The translations under genes were made by a program, and so were the position numbers. From contig JAUVOZ010000053.1 in NCBI GenBank assembly GCA_030598885.1, forward strand, positions 1 through 10,949: 10,949 nucleotides of DNA. Reading direction: 5' to 3'. Positions 1 to 7,387 of the stretch are shown piece after piece. The DNA comes from Anaerolineae bacterium (GTDB lineage Bacteria; Chloroflexota; Anaerolineae; Anaerolineales; E44-bin32). The notes under the pieces were generated by a model. The model searched no databases. It worked only from the letters and a program-made list of their open reading frames with translations, and had not been told where the DNA came from. Each line of letters opens with the position of its first letter. The stretch's first letter is position 1.

Positions 1-7
1 GAATGTC

Positions 8-1096
8 ATGGCCGATTTGGATATCATCGCCCCTCGAACAGCAACAAAAATCACTTTTTCTATTGAACCTGCCCATAATGTCTTATGCAGCCTGATATTA
101 ATCAGTTCTGATATTTCAGGGGTTAGCGAGTGGATCCAACTAACGGCCAGTCAGTTATCGCCAGAGCGTATACGTAATAATGGAATCCTCTGCGGGTCCG
201 CTACGTCCTATCTCCAAGGCGTGGCATGGCCCAGTTTCGAGGCATTTTTGGATCATCTGGCCGGGCAAGATCCATACGTTATGCGAAATCGAGAGTTGGA
301 CTCACTTATTGATAAATGCGCTAATCATGCAGACGAGGAAGTCAGCCATCTACCAACACAGGAGGAACTCTTAGCTGATCGTGGAATGTATCTTTCGCTC
401 ATGGAGCGTATTTATAAGCATAAGGGAAGTGCTTTCGACCGTGCCGAGTATGAAATGAACCACGAGCTGCTGAACGATCCAGTTGAAAGAAAGGATTTAA
501 TGATCAGCCACTTGCGCATGATGTGGAGCGAATACATGGCACCGGAATGGAAACGCGGTCTTCAAATGCTGCAGGAATCGGTTGCTTCCTTCACCTCACT
601 TGACTTTTTTGGGATGTCAACTACCGAAATCATGCTCAAAGTTACCGCACGGGATATCCTGCCCGACGAATGGGGAAGCTGGTTGGGGGACATTGAAGAG
701 GTTATCTTCATCCCTTCCGCGCACATTGGTCCCTACCTTTTACTAATCGACCATAACGAAAAAACCGCCCGTATCGTCTTTGGAGCACGAGTTCCTAAGG
801 GGGCAAGTGTAAGCTCATCATCGCTTCATCGCTCTGAATTGCTCATGCGTCTGAACGCTATGGCTGATGATACTCGCTTACACATTCTGGAGCTTATGGC
901 CAAGGAAGGCGAGTTGGGAGCGAAAGAGATCATAGCTCGCCTAGACCTGAGCCAGTCAAGCGCTTCGCGCCACCTGCGACAGCTTAGTGCCACAGGATAC
1001 TTGATCGAAAGACGTCATGAGGGGGCCAAGGTTTACCGCCTGAACCGCGATCGCATCAAGAATATCGCTAGGTCGATAGAGAGATTGGTGGATTAG
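8..1096 (+). CDS. ArsR-type winged-helix transcriptional regulator with long N-terminal domain (DUF5937-like)
   Basis: The protein is predicted to be a cytoplasmic DNA-binding regulator of 362 residues. The last ~90 residues (about 273-360) form a typical ArsR winged helix: a leading helix containing LNAMADDTRLHILELM, a helix-turn-helix in which SQSSASRHLRQL (about 315-326) is the likely recognition helix, and a wing around YLIERRHEGAKVYRL. The classical metal-binding ELCVCDL motif is replaced by ELGAKEI, so metal sensing through that site is unlikely. The first ~270 residues resemble the DUF5937 domain that precedes ArsR-like domains in many Actinobacteria and Chloroflexota; its ligand is unknown. 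The family is two to four times longer than plain ArsR repressors. The ATG at 8 lies only seven bases from the window edge and the frame stays open upstream, so the true start could lie further out and its ribosome binding site cannot be judged. The DNA-binding call is firm; the target and the DUF assignment are inference. Confidence 0.85.
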   Translation: MADLDIIAPRTATKITFSIEPAHNVLCSLILISSDISGVSEWIQLTASQLSPERIRNNGILCGSATSYLQGVAWPSFEAFLDHLAGQDPYVMRNRELDSLIDKCANHADEEVSHLPTQEELLADRGMYLSLMERIYKHKGSAFDRAEYEMNHELLNDPVERKDLMISHLRMMWSEYMAPEWKRGLQMLQESVASFTSLDFFGMSTTEIMLKVTARDILPDEWGSWLGDIEEVIFIPSAHIGPYLLLIDHNEKTARIVFGARVPKGASVSSSSLHRSELLMRLNAMADDTRLHILELMAKEGELGAKEIIARLDLSQSSASRHLRQLSATGYLIERRHEGAKVYRLNRDRIKNIARSIERLVD

Positions 1097-1166
1097 TCGT
1101 GCACAAGGCATCATGTGTTGGGAGTTCTGTAACGAAGGGGGAGAAAGAATATTTTTGAAAGAATTA

Positions 1167-1172
1167 GAGGAG
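1167..1172 (+). promoter_or_regulatory. Shine-Dalgarno sequence for the small ORF at 1180
   Basis: GAGGAG lies seven bases before the ATG at 1180. This near-perfect ribosome binding site is the main reason for treating the 85-residue frame that follows as a real gene. Confidence 0.6.
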
Positions 1173-1179
1173 ATGTGAG

Positions 1180-1437
1180 ATGTATTTGTTTTCCGCAAAC
1201 GATGGAGTACCTAATTTTCACTTTACACGAGCGATCACTAAGATGCGTCTCGATGAGTTACGAAAAGAAGCAGAGCGGGAGCGAATGTTGCATCAAGCAC
1301 ATGCTACACGTGAGACGCTTCTAGACAGATTGATGATCAGTATTGGCGGCTACTTAGTCTCAGCTGGTGAGAAGTTGCTCGAGCGACATATTCCAGTTAT
1401 GCCTCAATGTTCTAAGGCATGTCCATCCGATTTCTAG
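1180..1437 (+). CDS. small hypothetical protein, 85 aa, charged helix with C-terminal CxxxC
   Basis: I do not recognise this protein. It begins 83 bases after the ArsR-like gene on the same strand and ends 75 bases before a strong hairpin terminator, so the two may be co-transcribed. Residues about 20-48 are rich in Arg, Lys and Glu and probably form a solvent-exposed or coiled-coil helix. Residues about 48-68 (LDRLMISIGGYLVSAGEKLL) look like an amphipathic, weakly hydrophobic helix, too short and too charged at its ends to be called a membrane span with confidence. The C-terminus carries two cysteines, Cys77 and Cys81 (CSKAC), which could bind a metal or form a disulfide. There is no signal peptide. 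Support for coding is the strong ribosome binding site and the downstream terminator. A function as partner of the regulator is only a guess. Confidence 0.55.
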   Translation: MYLFSANDGVPNFHFTRAITKMRLDELRKEAERERMLHQAHATRETLLDRLMISIGGYLVSAGEKLLERHIPVMPQCSKACPSDF

Positions 1438-1511
1438 CCTGAGGCGTTTTCCATCCTACTTGTCCTTTGGTAAAACTCCCTCCAAGTACATTATCAGCGT
1501 TTCACCTGAAC

Positions 1512-1551
1512 TTTCTCCTGATCTCCCGGAGGGGATCAGGAGAAGTCTTTT
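1512..1551 (+). terminator. Rho-independent terminator after the small ORF
   Basis: A 13-bp stem (1514-1526 with 1531-1543, one G-U pair) closes on a CGGA loop at 1527-1530. It can be extended by T1513-A1544 and a G-U pair at 1512/1545, and TCTTTT follows at 1546-1551. It lies about 75 bases after the stop of the 85-residue gene. On the opposite strand the hairpin is not followed by a T-run, so it probably serves the rightward transcript, although the stem could also slow transcripts leaving the peptidase gene. Confidence 0.7.
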
Positions 1552-1622
1552 AAATAAGCATCTTGTTTATAAGTCTGCTGATAAAAGTAGCCGTCAATGA
1601 GAAAAAGTGTTCTTCTGAGCTT

Positions 1623-3431
1623 TCATTTACCTACTAATTCTTCTAATCTATCCACATAACCAGCCAACACGGCGAAAGTCTCCTCCACAGCTTGAGGTGT
1701 GGCGAGGTCAACGCCGGCCTGCTTGAGTAAATTTATCGGGTAATCTGAACTACCGGCTTTCAAGAAATTTAGGTATTTGTGAGCCGCGCCCTCTGCTCCG
1801 GAAAGAACTCGGTTGGCGAGTGCGTGCGCACCGGAGATGCCAGTCACGTATTGGTAGACGTAATAATCCCGAAATAGATGCGAGAACGTAGCCCAGGTGA
1901 TACCATCGCGCTGGCGATCGAGGTGCATCACGTCCCCGTAACCTTCGCTGAAGAGATCGGCCATGAGCTCGATCATCGAGTCGGCAGTTAAACCCTCGCC
2001 TCGCTCAACCCGTTCATGTACTTCCAACTCGAAGCGGGCTAAGGTTGGCATGATGAAGAAATAACGGTGCAGGTTATCCATCGTCTCTTCAATCACGCTG
2101 ATCTGGAATTGCGGATCGGTTTCCTTGTCGAGGAGATAAGCTCTCACCATTGCTTGATGGAAGTTGGAGGCTACCTCCGCTGCAAATAGTGAATAGCGGC
2201 TATAAACGATCGGCTGGTTCTGCCAGGTTAGGTAAGAATGCATGGAGTGGCCCAACTCATGGGCAAGTGTGCCGAGGCTTAAAGTGTCATTGTTGAAGCT
2301 CATTACGATGAAGGGATGTGTGCCGGGAGAACCGTGAGAGAAGGCGCCTGCTGTTTTACCCTGGTTGGGGTAGATGTCGACCCAACGGTCGGTGAGGCAC
2401 CCCTTTCGTATTTGGTCGGTGTATTCGTCGCCCAACGGAGCTAAGCCGTCGCAAATCCATTCGACGGCTTGGTCGAAGGAGACATTGGGGCGGTCTGTGG
2501 TGAGGGGCGCCCAGATATCATAAGTATGCAAGGTTTCAACACCAAGCGCTTTACGCCGGATTTCCCAATAACGATGCCAGGTTGGGATGTTTTTGCGAAA
2601 GGTGTCGATTAGATTATGGAAAACTTCTACCGGGATGTTGTGCTCAAACAGCGCCGCTTCGAGTGTTGAACTATGACGACGGGCATGCATCAGGAACACA
2701 TTTTGCTTGATAGAGGTGATCAAATTATTAGTCAGAGTATTTTTATGGGCGAGGTAGGTGTCTGCATAATTCTCCCAGGCTGTACGCCGTGCTTCGCGAT
2801 CGGCACTGGTGAGCAATTTCTCCAATGTCCCCTGGGTGAGCGATAATTGGCGGCCGTCTTTGGATACGGCTGGTTCGAACCTAAATTCAGCGTCGGTCAA
2901 CATCCGGGCGGTGGAACGGGCACCTGAGAAAGGGTCGGTGAGCAAACCCAGCAACTCTTCAACTTCAGTGGAGCGGATATGCACCTGCTTCCGGAAGAGG
3001 TTGCTGATATAGTGTTCGTAGATAGTGAGACGCGGCTCCTCTACCACCCATTGTAGGAGAGTCCTTTCACCTATCTTAAGAAGCTCCGGATCGAGGTAGG
3101 CGACGGCAGCGAGGCTTTTCCCATACAACCCTTGAGCCATGCTAAATCTTCCTGCCGCCTCCTGGTCTGTAGTGTCGACGTAGTGTGATAATCCGGCATA
3201 AATGACGACTTTACCGATACCGCGTATCAGGTGTTCGAATACCTCCAAGGCATCGGCAAGTGTGGCCGGACCATCCGATAGATGTCCCTGGAACTTTCCC
3301 AAGTCCGATAAGCTAGCTGAGATATTTTTGAACTCAACCTCCCAGTCTTCAACAGTGGGGAAGACGCTGGGAGCGTTCCAAGTGTGTTCGACGGCTAGTT
3401 CATTGCGCGTTGGGACGGTTGCCTCAGTCAT
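1623..3431 (-). CDS. pepF: oligoendopeptidase F, M3-family zinc metallopeptidase
   Basis: This 602-residue protein has the normal length for the M3 PepF/M3B group, which cleaves short peptides in the cytoplasm. The zinc site is visible: HELGH at residues 391-395 gives two His ligands and the catalytic Glu392, and Glu419 in FAAEVAS, 24 residues further on, fits the third ligand. The residues before the motif (SFNNDTLSLGTLAHELGHSM) and the following SRYSLFAAEVAS are characteristic of the family. An N-terminal helical domain (about 25-200) matches the oligopeptidase F N-terminal domain. There is no signal peptide. The ATG at 3431 is preceded on the minus strand by AGGAGAT, about eight bases away. 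The gene is divergent from the MFS exporter and looks like a single transcription unit. The likely role is turnover of peptides from proteolysis or uptake; the exact specificity cannot be read from the sequence. Confidence 0.95.
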   Translation of the reverse strand: MTEATVPTRNELAVEHTWNAPSVFPTVEDWEVEFKNISASLSDLGKFQGHLSDGPATLADALEVFEHLIRGIGKVVIYAGLSHYVDTTDQEAAGRFSMAQGLYGKSLAAVAYLDPELLKIGERTLLQWVVEEPRLTIYEHYISNLFRKQVHIRSTEVEELLGLLTDPFSGARSTARMLTDAEFRFEPAVSKDGRQLSLTQGTLEKLLTSADREARRTAWENYADTYLAHKNTLTNNLITSIKQNVFLMHARRHSSTLEAALFEHNIPVEVFHNLIDTFRKNIPTWHRYWEIRRKALGVETLHTYDIWAPLTTDRPNVSFDQAVEWICDGLAPLGDEYTDQIRKGCLTDRWVDIYPNQGKTAGAFSHGSPGTHPFIVMSFNNDTLSLGTLAHELGHSMHSYLTWQNQPIVYSRYSLFAAEVASNFHQAMVRAYLLDKETDPQFQISVIEETMDNLHRYFFIMPTLARFELEVHERVERGEGLTADSMIELMADLFSEGYGDVMHLDRQRDGITWATFSHLFRDYYVYQYVTGISGAHALANRVLSGAEGAAHKYLNFLKAGSSDYPINLLKQAGVDLATPQAVEETFAVLAGYVDRLEELVGK

Positions 3432-3552
3432 GGATATCTCCTCTTATCGGTATTGTTTATGTGATACATGGCGATGATTAATTATAAGATACAAAACCAC
3501 TTTCGCCGTATAATTCCGAAGTCTGCAATCTATATACTGCCATGGAGCCAAC
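3432..3552. promoter_or_regulatory. divergent promoter region between pepF and the MFS exporter
   Basis: This 121-bp AT-rich gap must hold the start signals of both flanking genes. A rightward TATAAT lies at 3509-3514, 39 bases before the MFS start codon, and a leftward TATAAT (forward ATTATA) lies at 3481-3486, about 50 bases before the peptidase start. Neither has a convincing -35 element at 16-18 bp, so these are candidate -10 boxes only. GGAG at 3544-3547 is the likely ribosome binding site for the ATG at 3553. Confidence 0.4.
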
Positions 3553-4782
3553 ATGATAACCACGAGCCAGGACGTCGAACAGTCATCTGGGGATGAGCGT
3601 ATCGATCAAGGGTCGAGTGGGGAACGATTTCATATAAATCGTGTGTTGACAATGGCGGCTGTCCATGCAGTTCATGACACCTATACTGCCTTCTTGCCGC
3701 CCCTCTTGCCCGAGTTCATCAGTAGATTTTTGCTTTCTAAAACAAAGGCTGGTCTGCTTACAGTTTTCCTGCAAGTCCCGTCTTTGCTCCAGCCGGTCAT
3801 CGGCCATCTGTCGGACCGTGTCAGTCTGCGTTACCTCGTCATCCTGGCTCCCGCCGTTACAGCAACGATGATGAGTTTGTTGGGTGTCGCGCCCGGCTAT
3901 GCTGTATTAGCATTGCTATTGACGATAACCGGCATTAGTTCGGCTGCGCTTCACGCAGTAGGACCGGTGATGGTTGGTTCGGTATCAGGACCGAGCCTGG
4001 GTCGGGGGATGAGTTTTTGGATGGTCGGAGGCGAGCTTGGGCGGGCATTTGGGCCGATTGTGGTGGTCACAGTCGTAAAATTCCTTACCCCGGAAGGCTT
4101 GCCCTGGTTGATGCCCGCAGGTTTATTAGCCTCGGTTTTTCTTTTCATCCGTCTCAGGAATGAGCCAGGTCGTCGACCCAAAGTAAATCAGGGATTGCCT
4201 TGGAGGTCGGCGTTAAAGCGAATGCGACCGGTAATGATGCCGCTGGTTGGCATCATCATCGTTCGTGTTTTTATGAATTCTGCACTTACCACTTTCCTTC
4301 CCATTTTCCTTATCGAGCAGGGGGCTGATCTGTGGTTCGCTGGTGCCTCTCTCACAATCTTGCAGGCAGCCGGTGTGTTAGGAGCAATGCTAGGGGGATC
4401 GATCAGCGACCGGCTTGGACGTCGGCTCGTCTTGTTTATCTCGCTAATGACGACGCCGATCTTCATGTTCGTTTTTCTGGCTGTCAGCGGCTGGGCTCAA
4501 ATCACTATCTTGCCCTTGCTTGGTCTTACCTCGATATCGGTCACTCCAGTTCTATTGGCCTTAGTGCAGGAGAACTTCCCTGAGAATCGTGCGTTAGCCA
4601 ACGGCATATACATGGCCTTAGGCTTTACCCTCCGCTCAGGAGCAGTAGTAGTGATGGGGGCTTTAGGTGATCTTTTTAGCCTACGCCAAGCATTCACCGC
4701 AAGTGCAGTGCTTATGCTTCTTGGCGTCCCCCTTATTCTCTTATTGCCGAGTGAACGCAGAAAAATTGATATGGAGAAGTGA
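3553..4782 (+). CDS. MFS transporter, fosmidomycin-resistance (Fsr)-like exporter
   Basis: This 409-residue integral membrane protein has about twelve hydrophobic segments, the usual size for the major facilitator superfamily. The signature between helices 2 and 3 is present in both halves: GHLSDRVSLR at about 84-93 and GGSISDRLGRR at about 281-291. The first helix carries AAVHAVHDTYTAFLPPLLPE (about 35-54), which resembles the conserved HxxxDxxxxxxPxLLP region of the Fsr subfamily, proton-driven exporters of fosmidomycin and related compounds. The true substrate here is unknown and may be an unrelated metabolite or toxic compound. The first ~30 residues are polar and cytoplasmic, so a later start is conceivable, but GGAG at 3544-3547 supports the ATG at 3553. 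The gene is divergent from pepF and converges on the metallophosphoesterase gene. The superfamily is near certain; the subfamily is good but not proven. Confidence 0.88.
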   Translation: MITTSQDVEQSSGDERIDQGSSGERFHINRVLTMAAVHAVHDTYTAFLPPLLPEFISRFLLSKTKAGLLTVFLQVPSLLQPVIGHLSDRVSLRYLVILAPAVTATMMSLLGVAPGYAVLALLLTITGISSAALHAVGPVMVGSVSGPSLGRGMSFWMVGGELGRAFGPIVVVTVVKFLTPEGLPWLMPAGLLASVFLFIRLRNEPGRRPKVNQGLPWRSALKRMRPVMMPLVGIIIVRVFMNSALTTFLPIFLIEQGADLWFAGASLTILQAAGVLGAMLGGSISDRLGRRLVLFISLMTTPIFMFVFLAVSGWAQITILPLLGLTSISVTPVLLALVQENFPENRALANGIYMALGFTLRSGAVVVMGALGDLFSLRQAFTASAVLMLLGVPLILLLPSERRKIDMEK

Positions 4783-4849
4783 TTGCCCACTGCGGTGTTT
4801 CAACAGGTCCTATAGCGGAATGATATGGAGAAAGCGGTTGGAAAGATTT

Positions 4850-5860
4850 TTACGGTTCGATCTTGACGACTTCGGTGCTAACTTGCGTGCCGTTGATCGT
4901 TACTAGGATGTAATGGTAGAAAGCCTGGGGGTGTTCTGCACCATAAAGGGGAGCGCCAGCGCCTCCAGTGATTATATAACCAACACCGTTTCGAAAACCC
5001 TCGACATAAGCATGGATATGTCCAGCGAAGACATAGGACACATTGTGCTTTTCCATTAAAGCCATGAACTTCTCATTGCCATAAACCATGATGTGGTCGG
5101 AGCCGTCAGGATCAAATGGTGGATGGTGGAGGAAGACCATCTTTAGCGGTTGATCTGTAGCGACAAGGTCAGCCTCCAACCAGGCTAGTTCGATGGAGTT
5201 TATTCCTCCGTGGTGGCTGTCGGCCACTATGAAATGCCCTTGACCGAAATCGAAGGAATAGTGTTCAGCCGGCGCACGAGAGTATTGGAGGAACTCATCC
5301 AACGAACCGATATTGGCGTCGTGGTTCCCGGGAGCAGGGAAGAATGGAATAGTGAAACCGTTCATCAACTCGGCGAATCTTTGAAATTGATCGACGGTAC
5401 CACGATTGACCAAGTCGCCAGTGCTAACTAAGAAGGCAACATTATCTTGTTCAACTCGGCGTAAGATCTCTTGGTACACTTCGTCGCCCATTCGACTATC
5501 GCCACATACCGCAAAGGTGAAGTGTAAGATGTCCTTACTGCCTAGAGGAATAGGTGTAGCTACCAGGTATGAGGCCTGTGTTGCGTCAATCGTCAAGGTT
5601 GCCGATGCTGTTGGAGAGGCGGTAGCCGGCGGTGTGGTTGGTGAAGGTACCAGGTCTATGACCGGAGTATCTGTAAGCCGGGAGGTTGAGGTTACTGTGG
5701 GGGATGCGGTGGAAGGCGGTGTGGTCGGTGGTGGAACTGCATCTGGGGGTGACGACTGCACAATGAGAGTCAGCGCTAATCCGACCACTATGATGATCAG
5801 AATTATTAGATCAATAAAGGGGAGCTTTTGTTTGCTACGCTGATTACTTCCAAAACTCAA
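4850..5860 (-). CDS. membrane-anchored metallophosphoesterase with Thr/Pro-rich linker
   Basis: A calcineurin-like phosphoesterase of 336 residues, predicted to face the outside of the cell. Residues about 13-34 form one transmembrane helix after a short basic N-terminus. Residues about 36-107 are a low-complexity Pro/Thr/Ser/Ala linker with an internal duplication, followed by the catalytic domain. Metal-binding motifs appear in order: GDSR at 120-123, GDLVNRG at 148-154, GNHD at 178-181, a paired His in FLHHPPFD at 245-246, and GHIH at 280-283. The first block is GDSR and not the common GDxH, as in a known subset of the superfamily. Such enzymes hydrolyse phosphomonoesters or diesters; the substrate is not evident. 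The start is a TTG at 5860, chosen because GGAGG lies five bases upstream on the minus strand and no ATG fits as well. No terminator was seen in the 67-bp convergent gap with the MFS gene. Confidence 0.87.
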   Translation of the reverse strand: MSFGSNQRSKQKLPFIDLIILIIIVVGLALTLIVQSSPPDAVPPPTTPPSTASPTVTSTSRLTDTPVIDLVPSPTTPPATASPTASATLTIDATQASYLVATPIPLGSKDILHFTFAVCGDSRMGDEVYQEILRRVEQDNVAFLVSTGDLVNRGTVDQFQRFAELMNGFTIPFFPAPGNHDANIGSLDEFLQYSRAPAEHYSFDFGQGHFIVADSHHGGINSIELAWLEADLVATDQPLKMVFLHHPPFDPDGSDHIMVYGNEKFMALMEKHNVSYVFAGHIHAYVEGFRNGVGYIITGGAGAPLYGAEHPQAFYHYILVTINGTQVSTEVVKIEP

Positions 5861-6017
5861 TGGCTCCTCCGATAAACGGGAACAGGAATAAGATTTATTG
5901 TCCTTGTGTCGCGCTAGTGGCGGGTGTAGTTTAGCATCGATTCGATCTCGTGGTATGAGGGTATCTGCAATGTAACCGCCCGTTTAGGCTGTGAAAACGC
6001 AGGCTGAAGCCTGCGGC
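5861..6017. other. intergenic region between the phosphoesterase gene and the riboswitch promoter
   Basis: This gap holds the leftward ribosome binding site of the phosphoesterase (GGAGG on the minus strand within 5866-5870) and, presumably, its promoter, for which I see no convincing -35/-10 pair. An 11-bp palindrome ATCGATTCGAT occurs near 5937-5947, and a compact perfect hairpin lies at 5998-6015. I see no open frame with coding character. Confidence 0.4.
5998..6015. repeat. perfect short palindrome (REP-like hairpin)
   Basis: CGCAGGCT and AGCCTGCG form a perfect 8-bp inverted repeat separated by GA, immediately upstream of the riboswitch promoter. There is no T-run on either side, so it is not a standard terminator. 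Similar GCAGGCTGAAGCCTGC strings are familiar to me as dispersed intergenic palindromes in many bacterial genomes, but only one copy is present here. Confidence 0.5.
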
Positions 6018-6045
6018 TTGCTTTATAAGCATTTCTGGGTAAAAT
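6018..6045 (+). promoter_or_regulatory. candidate sigma-70-type promoter for the cobalamin riboswitch operon
   Basis: TTGCTT at 6018-6023 and TAAAAT at 6040-6045 are separated by 16 bp and resemble -35 and -10 elements. Transcription would start near 6052, about 20 nt before the first base of the aptamer's closing stem, as expected for a riboswitch leader. Confidence 0.55.
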
Positions 6046-6072
6046 ACTAGCAACAATTAAATAATGAAGCTG

Positions 6073-6219
6073 TTTGGGTGCCCATCCCCCGGATGGGAGG
6101 GCTTAAAGGCGAAGCCGGTGTCACCCGCGAGGTGTCAAACCTAGGAGTGTGCGAGTGGAGTCCGGCGCTGTCCCGCAACTGTAATCCGTTTACACGGAGA
6201 GCCAGGACGACCGCCCAAA
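6073..6219 (+). ncRNA. cobalamin riboswitch aptamer
   Basis: The leader carries the conserved cobalamin-riboswitch landmarks in the correct order: GAAGCCGGTG at 6111-6120, GCTGTCCCGCAACTGTAA at 6167-6184, and a B12-box-like AGCCAGGACGACCGCCC at 6200-6216. The ends close into a P1 stem, 6073-6080 (TTTGGGTG) with 6212-6219 (CGCCCAAA). A hairpin at 6081-6097 (CCCATCC/GGATGGG) is visible inside. GCCGG at 6114-6118 can pair with CCGGC at 6162-6166. Aptamers of this class bind adenosylcobalamin or another corrinoid and usually repress uptake or synthesis genes. The genes that follow are a corrinoid ABC importer, in full agreement. Boundaries rest on the P1 pairing I traced by eye. Confidence 0.93.
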
Positions 6220-6234
6220 TTGCAACCATCACAA

Positions 6235-6247
6235 CCTTCGCGGAAGG
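6235..6247 (+). other. small hairpin in the riboswitch expression platform
   Basis: CCTTC (6235-6239) and GAAGG (6243-6247) pair around a GCG loop between the aptamer and the terminator. It sits inside a larger possible pairing of 6209-6216 with 6249-6256, so it may be the core of an alternative structure that competes with the aptamer's closing stem. Confidence 0.5.
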
Positions 6248-6271
6248 GGGGTGGTCAGAAAGTCAAAGACC

Positions 6272-6299
6272 CCCTGTCGCAACGGCAGGGTTTTTCTTT
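6272..6299 (+). terminator. intrinsic terminator of the cobalamin riboswitch
   Basis: CCCTGTCG (6272-6279) pairs with CGGCAGGG (6283-6290) around a CAA loop, with one G-U pair, and is followed by TTTTTCTTT at 6291-6299. It stands about 50 nt after the aptamer and 70 nt before the first gene, which indicates transcriptional attenuation; the ribosome binding site is too distant for simple translational control. Confidence 0.88.
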
Positions 6300-6370
6300 G
6301 ACGTGAAATGAATAGATGATCAATATAGATAATTACTAAATCGATCTCGAATATTTAATGAGGGAATGGA

Positions 6371-7387
6371 ATGCCTAAACAACAAAAACCAATTGCTTTC
6401 CTATACACATTTCTTCTCGTTACCACTTTGCTTATCTGTGCCTGCAAACCGACAACCACTCCAACAGATGAGCCCACATCACCACCTCCTCCAACGGATA
6501 CGGCGATACCGGAACCGGTGGAAAAGTTGATTGAAACCCCTGAGCCAATGGCTGATCAGATCGCGCTCACTGATGGCTTCGAACGGGAAGTTATCCTGCC
6601 GGAGCCTGCCCAACGAATCGTGTCGATCGCTCCGTCAAACACCGAAATCTTGTTTGCTATTGGCGCTGGTCCCCAGGTCGTGGGTCGTGACGAATTCTCC
6701 GATTACCCACCAGAGGCAGCCGATATCACCAGCGTCGGTAGTATGTATGGTGATCTGAACGCGGAGAATATCATCGCATTGGAGCCGGATCTCATCCTTG
6801 CGGCTATGATCAACAGCCCCGAACATGTCCAGGCTCTTGAGGATTTGGGTCTTACGGTATTCGTCCTCCCCAACCCGATGGGCATGGATGAGTTGTACCA
6901 AATCCTTGAAATGGCGGGTAAGTTGACTGGTCGAGAAATTGAGGTTGCGACACTGGTGGAAGGTTTGACGGTCCGCGTCGATACCGTTTTTTCGAAATTA
7001 GTCGGTGCTGAACCGGTTAAAGTGTACTATGAGGTCGACGGCACAGATCCTAACGCGCCATGGACCATAGGGACAGATACTTTTCAGGATGTTTTGATCC
7101 GGATAGCTGGGGGCGAGAACATCGCTGCTGACGTACAAGGATATGTCCTATTCAGCCTGGAAGAATTGGTTGCTCGTGATCCGGCGGTGATGATCTTCAG
7201 CGCTGGACCCTGGGTGACGACAACACCAGAGTCCGTATCGGAACGCCCTGGCTGGGGTGATATTTCGGCCGTGGCTAATGAGGAGGTATATGGCATCGAC
7301 GCCAATTGGATCGATCGTCCAGGACCGCGTATGGTGGATGCTTTGGAAGCCATGGCGATGATCCTCCATCCGGAGAGGTTTGAATAA
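6371..7387 (+). CDS. btuF: cobalamin/corrinoid ABC transporter substrate-binding lipoprotein
   Basis: A 338-residue extracytoplasmic binding protein. Residues 1-24 form a lipoprotein signal peptide ending in a lipobox (LICAC), with Cys25 as the predicted lipidated residue. A Thr/Pro/Glu-rich linker (about 27-62) follows, then a TroA/BtuF-type periplasmic-binding domain from about residue 64 onward, recognisable by RIVSIAPSNTEILFAIGAG (about 82-100), the VGRDEFSDYPP segment and ENIIALEPDLIL (about 132-143). The same fold binds siderophores or heme in other operons; the cobalamin riboswitch directly upstream is the reason for choosing corrinoid. It captures the ligand outside the membrane and delivers it to the permease. 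AGGG at 6361-6364 precedes the ATG at 6371. It is the first gene of the operon; the next starts with no gap after its stop codon. Confidence 0.9.
   Translation: MPKQQKPIAFLYTFLLVTTLLICACKPTTTPTDEPTSPPPPTDTAIPEPVEKLIETPEPMADQIALTDGFEREVILPEPAQRIVSIAPSNTEILFAIGAGPQVVGRDEFSDYPPEAADITSVGSMYGDLNAENIIALEPDLILAAMINSPEHVQALEDLGLTVFVLPNPMGMDELYQILEMAGKLTGREIEVATLVEGLTVRVDTVFSKLVGAEPVKVYYEVDGTDPNAPWTIGTDTFQDVLIRIAGGENIAADVQGYVLFSLEELVARDPAVMIFSAGPWVTTTPESVSERPGWGDISAVANEEVYGIDANWIDRPGPRMVDALEAMAMILHPERFE

Noticed and set aside
1367..1600. 77-residue open frame overlapping the small gene and the terminator
   Set aside because: It overlaps the better-supported 85-residue frame, reads through the hairpin terminator and has no ribosome binding site.
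4767..4832. Exact 12-bp direct repeat TGATATGGAGAA at 4767-4778 and 4821-4832
   Set aside because: It is short, straddles the end of the MFS gene and a convergent gap, and has no mobile-element or target-site context; chance or a small local duplication is enough.
4783..4849. Possible bidirectional terminator in the convergent gap
   Set aside because: I found no hairpin with an adjacent T-run on either strand in these 67 bases.
5406..5843. 145-residue open frame on the plus strand opposite the phosphoesterase
   Set aside because: It is an antisense shadow of the repetitive linker and catalytic domain; the minus strand encodes all metallophosphoesterase motifs.
6078..6311. 77-residue open frame on the plus strand
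   Set aside because: It runs across the cobalamin aptamer and terminator, whose conserved RNA elements explain the sequence; it has no fitting ribosome binding site.
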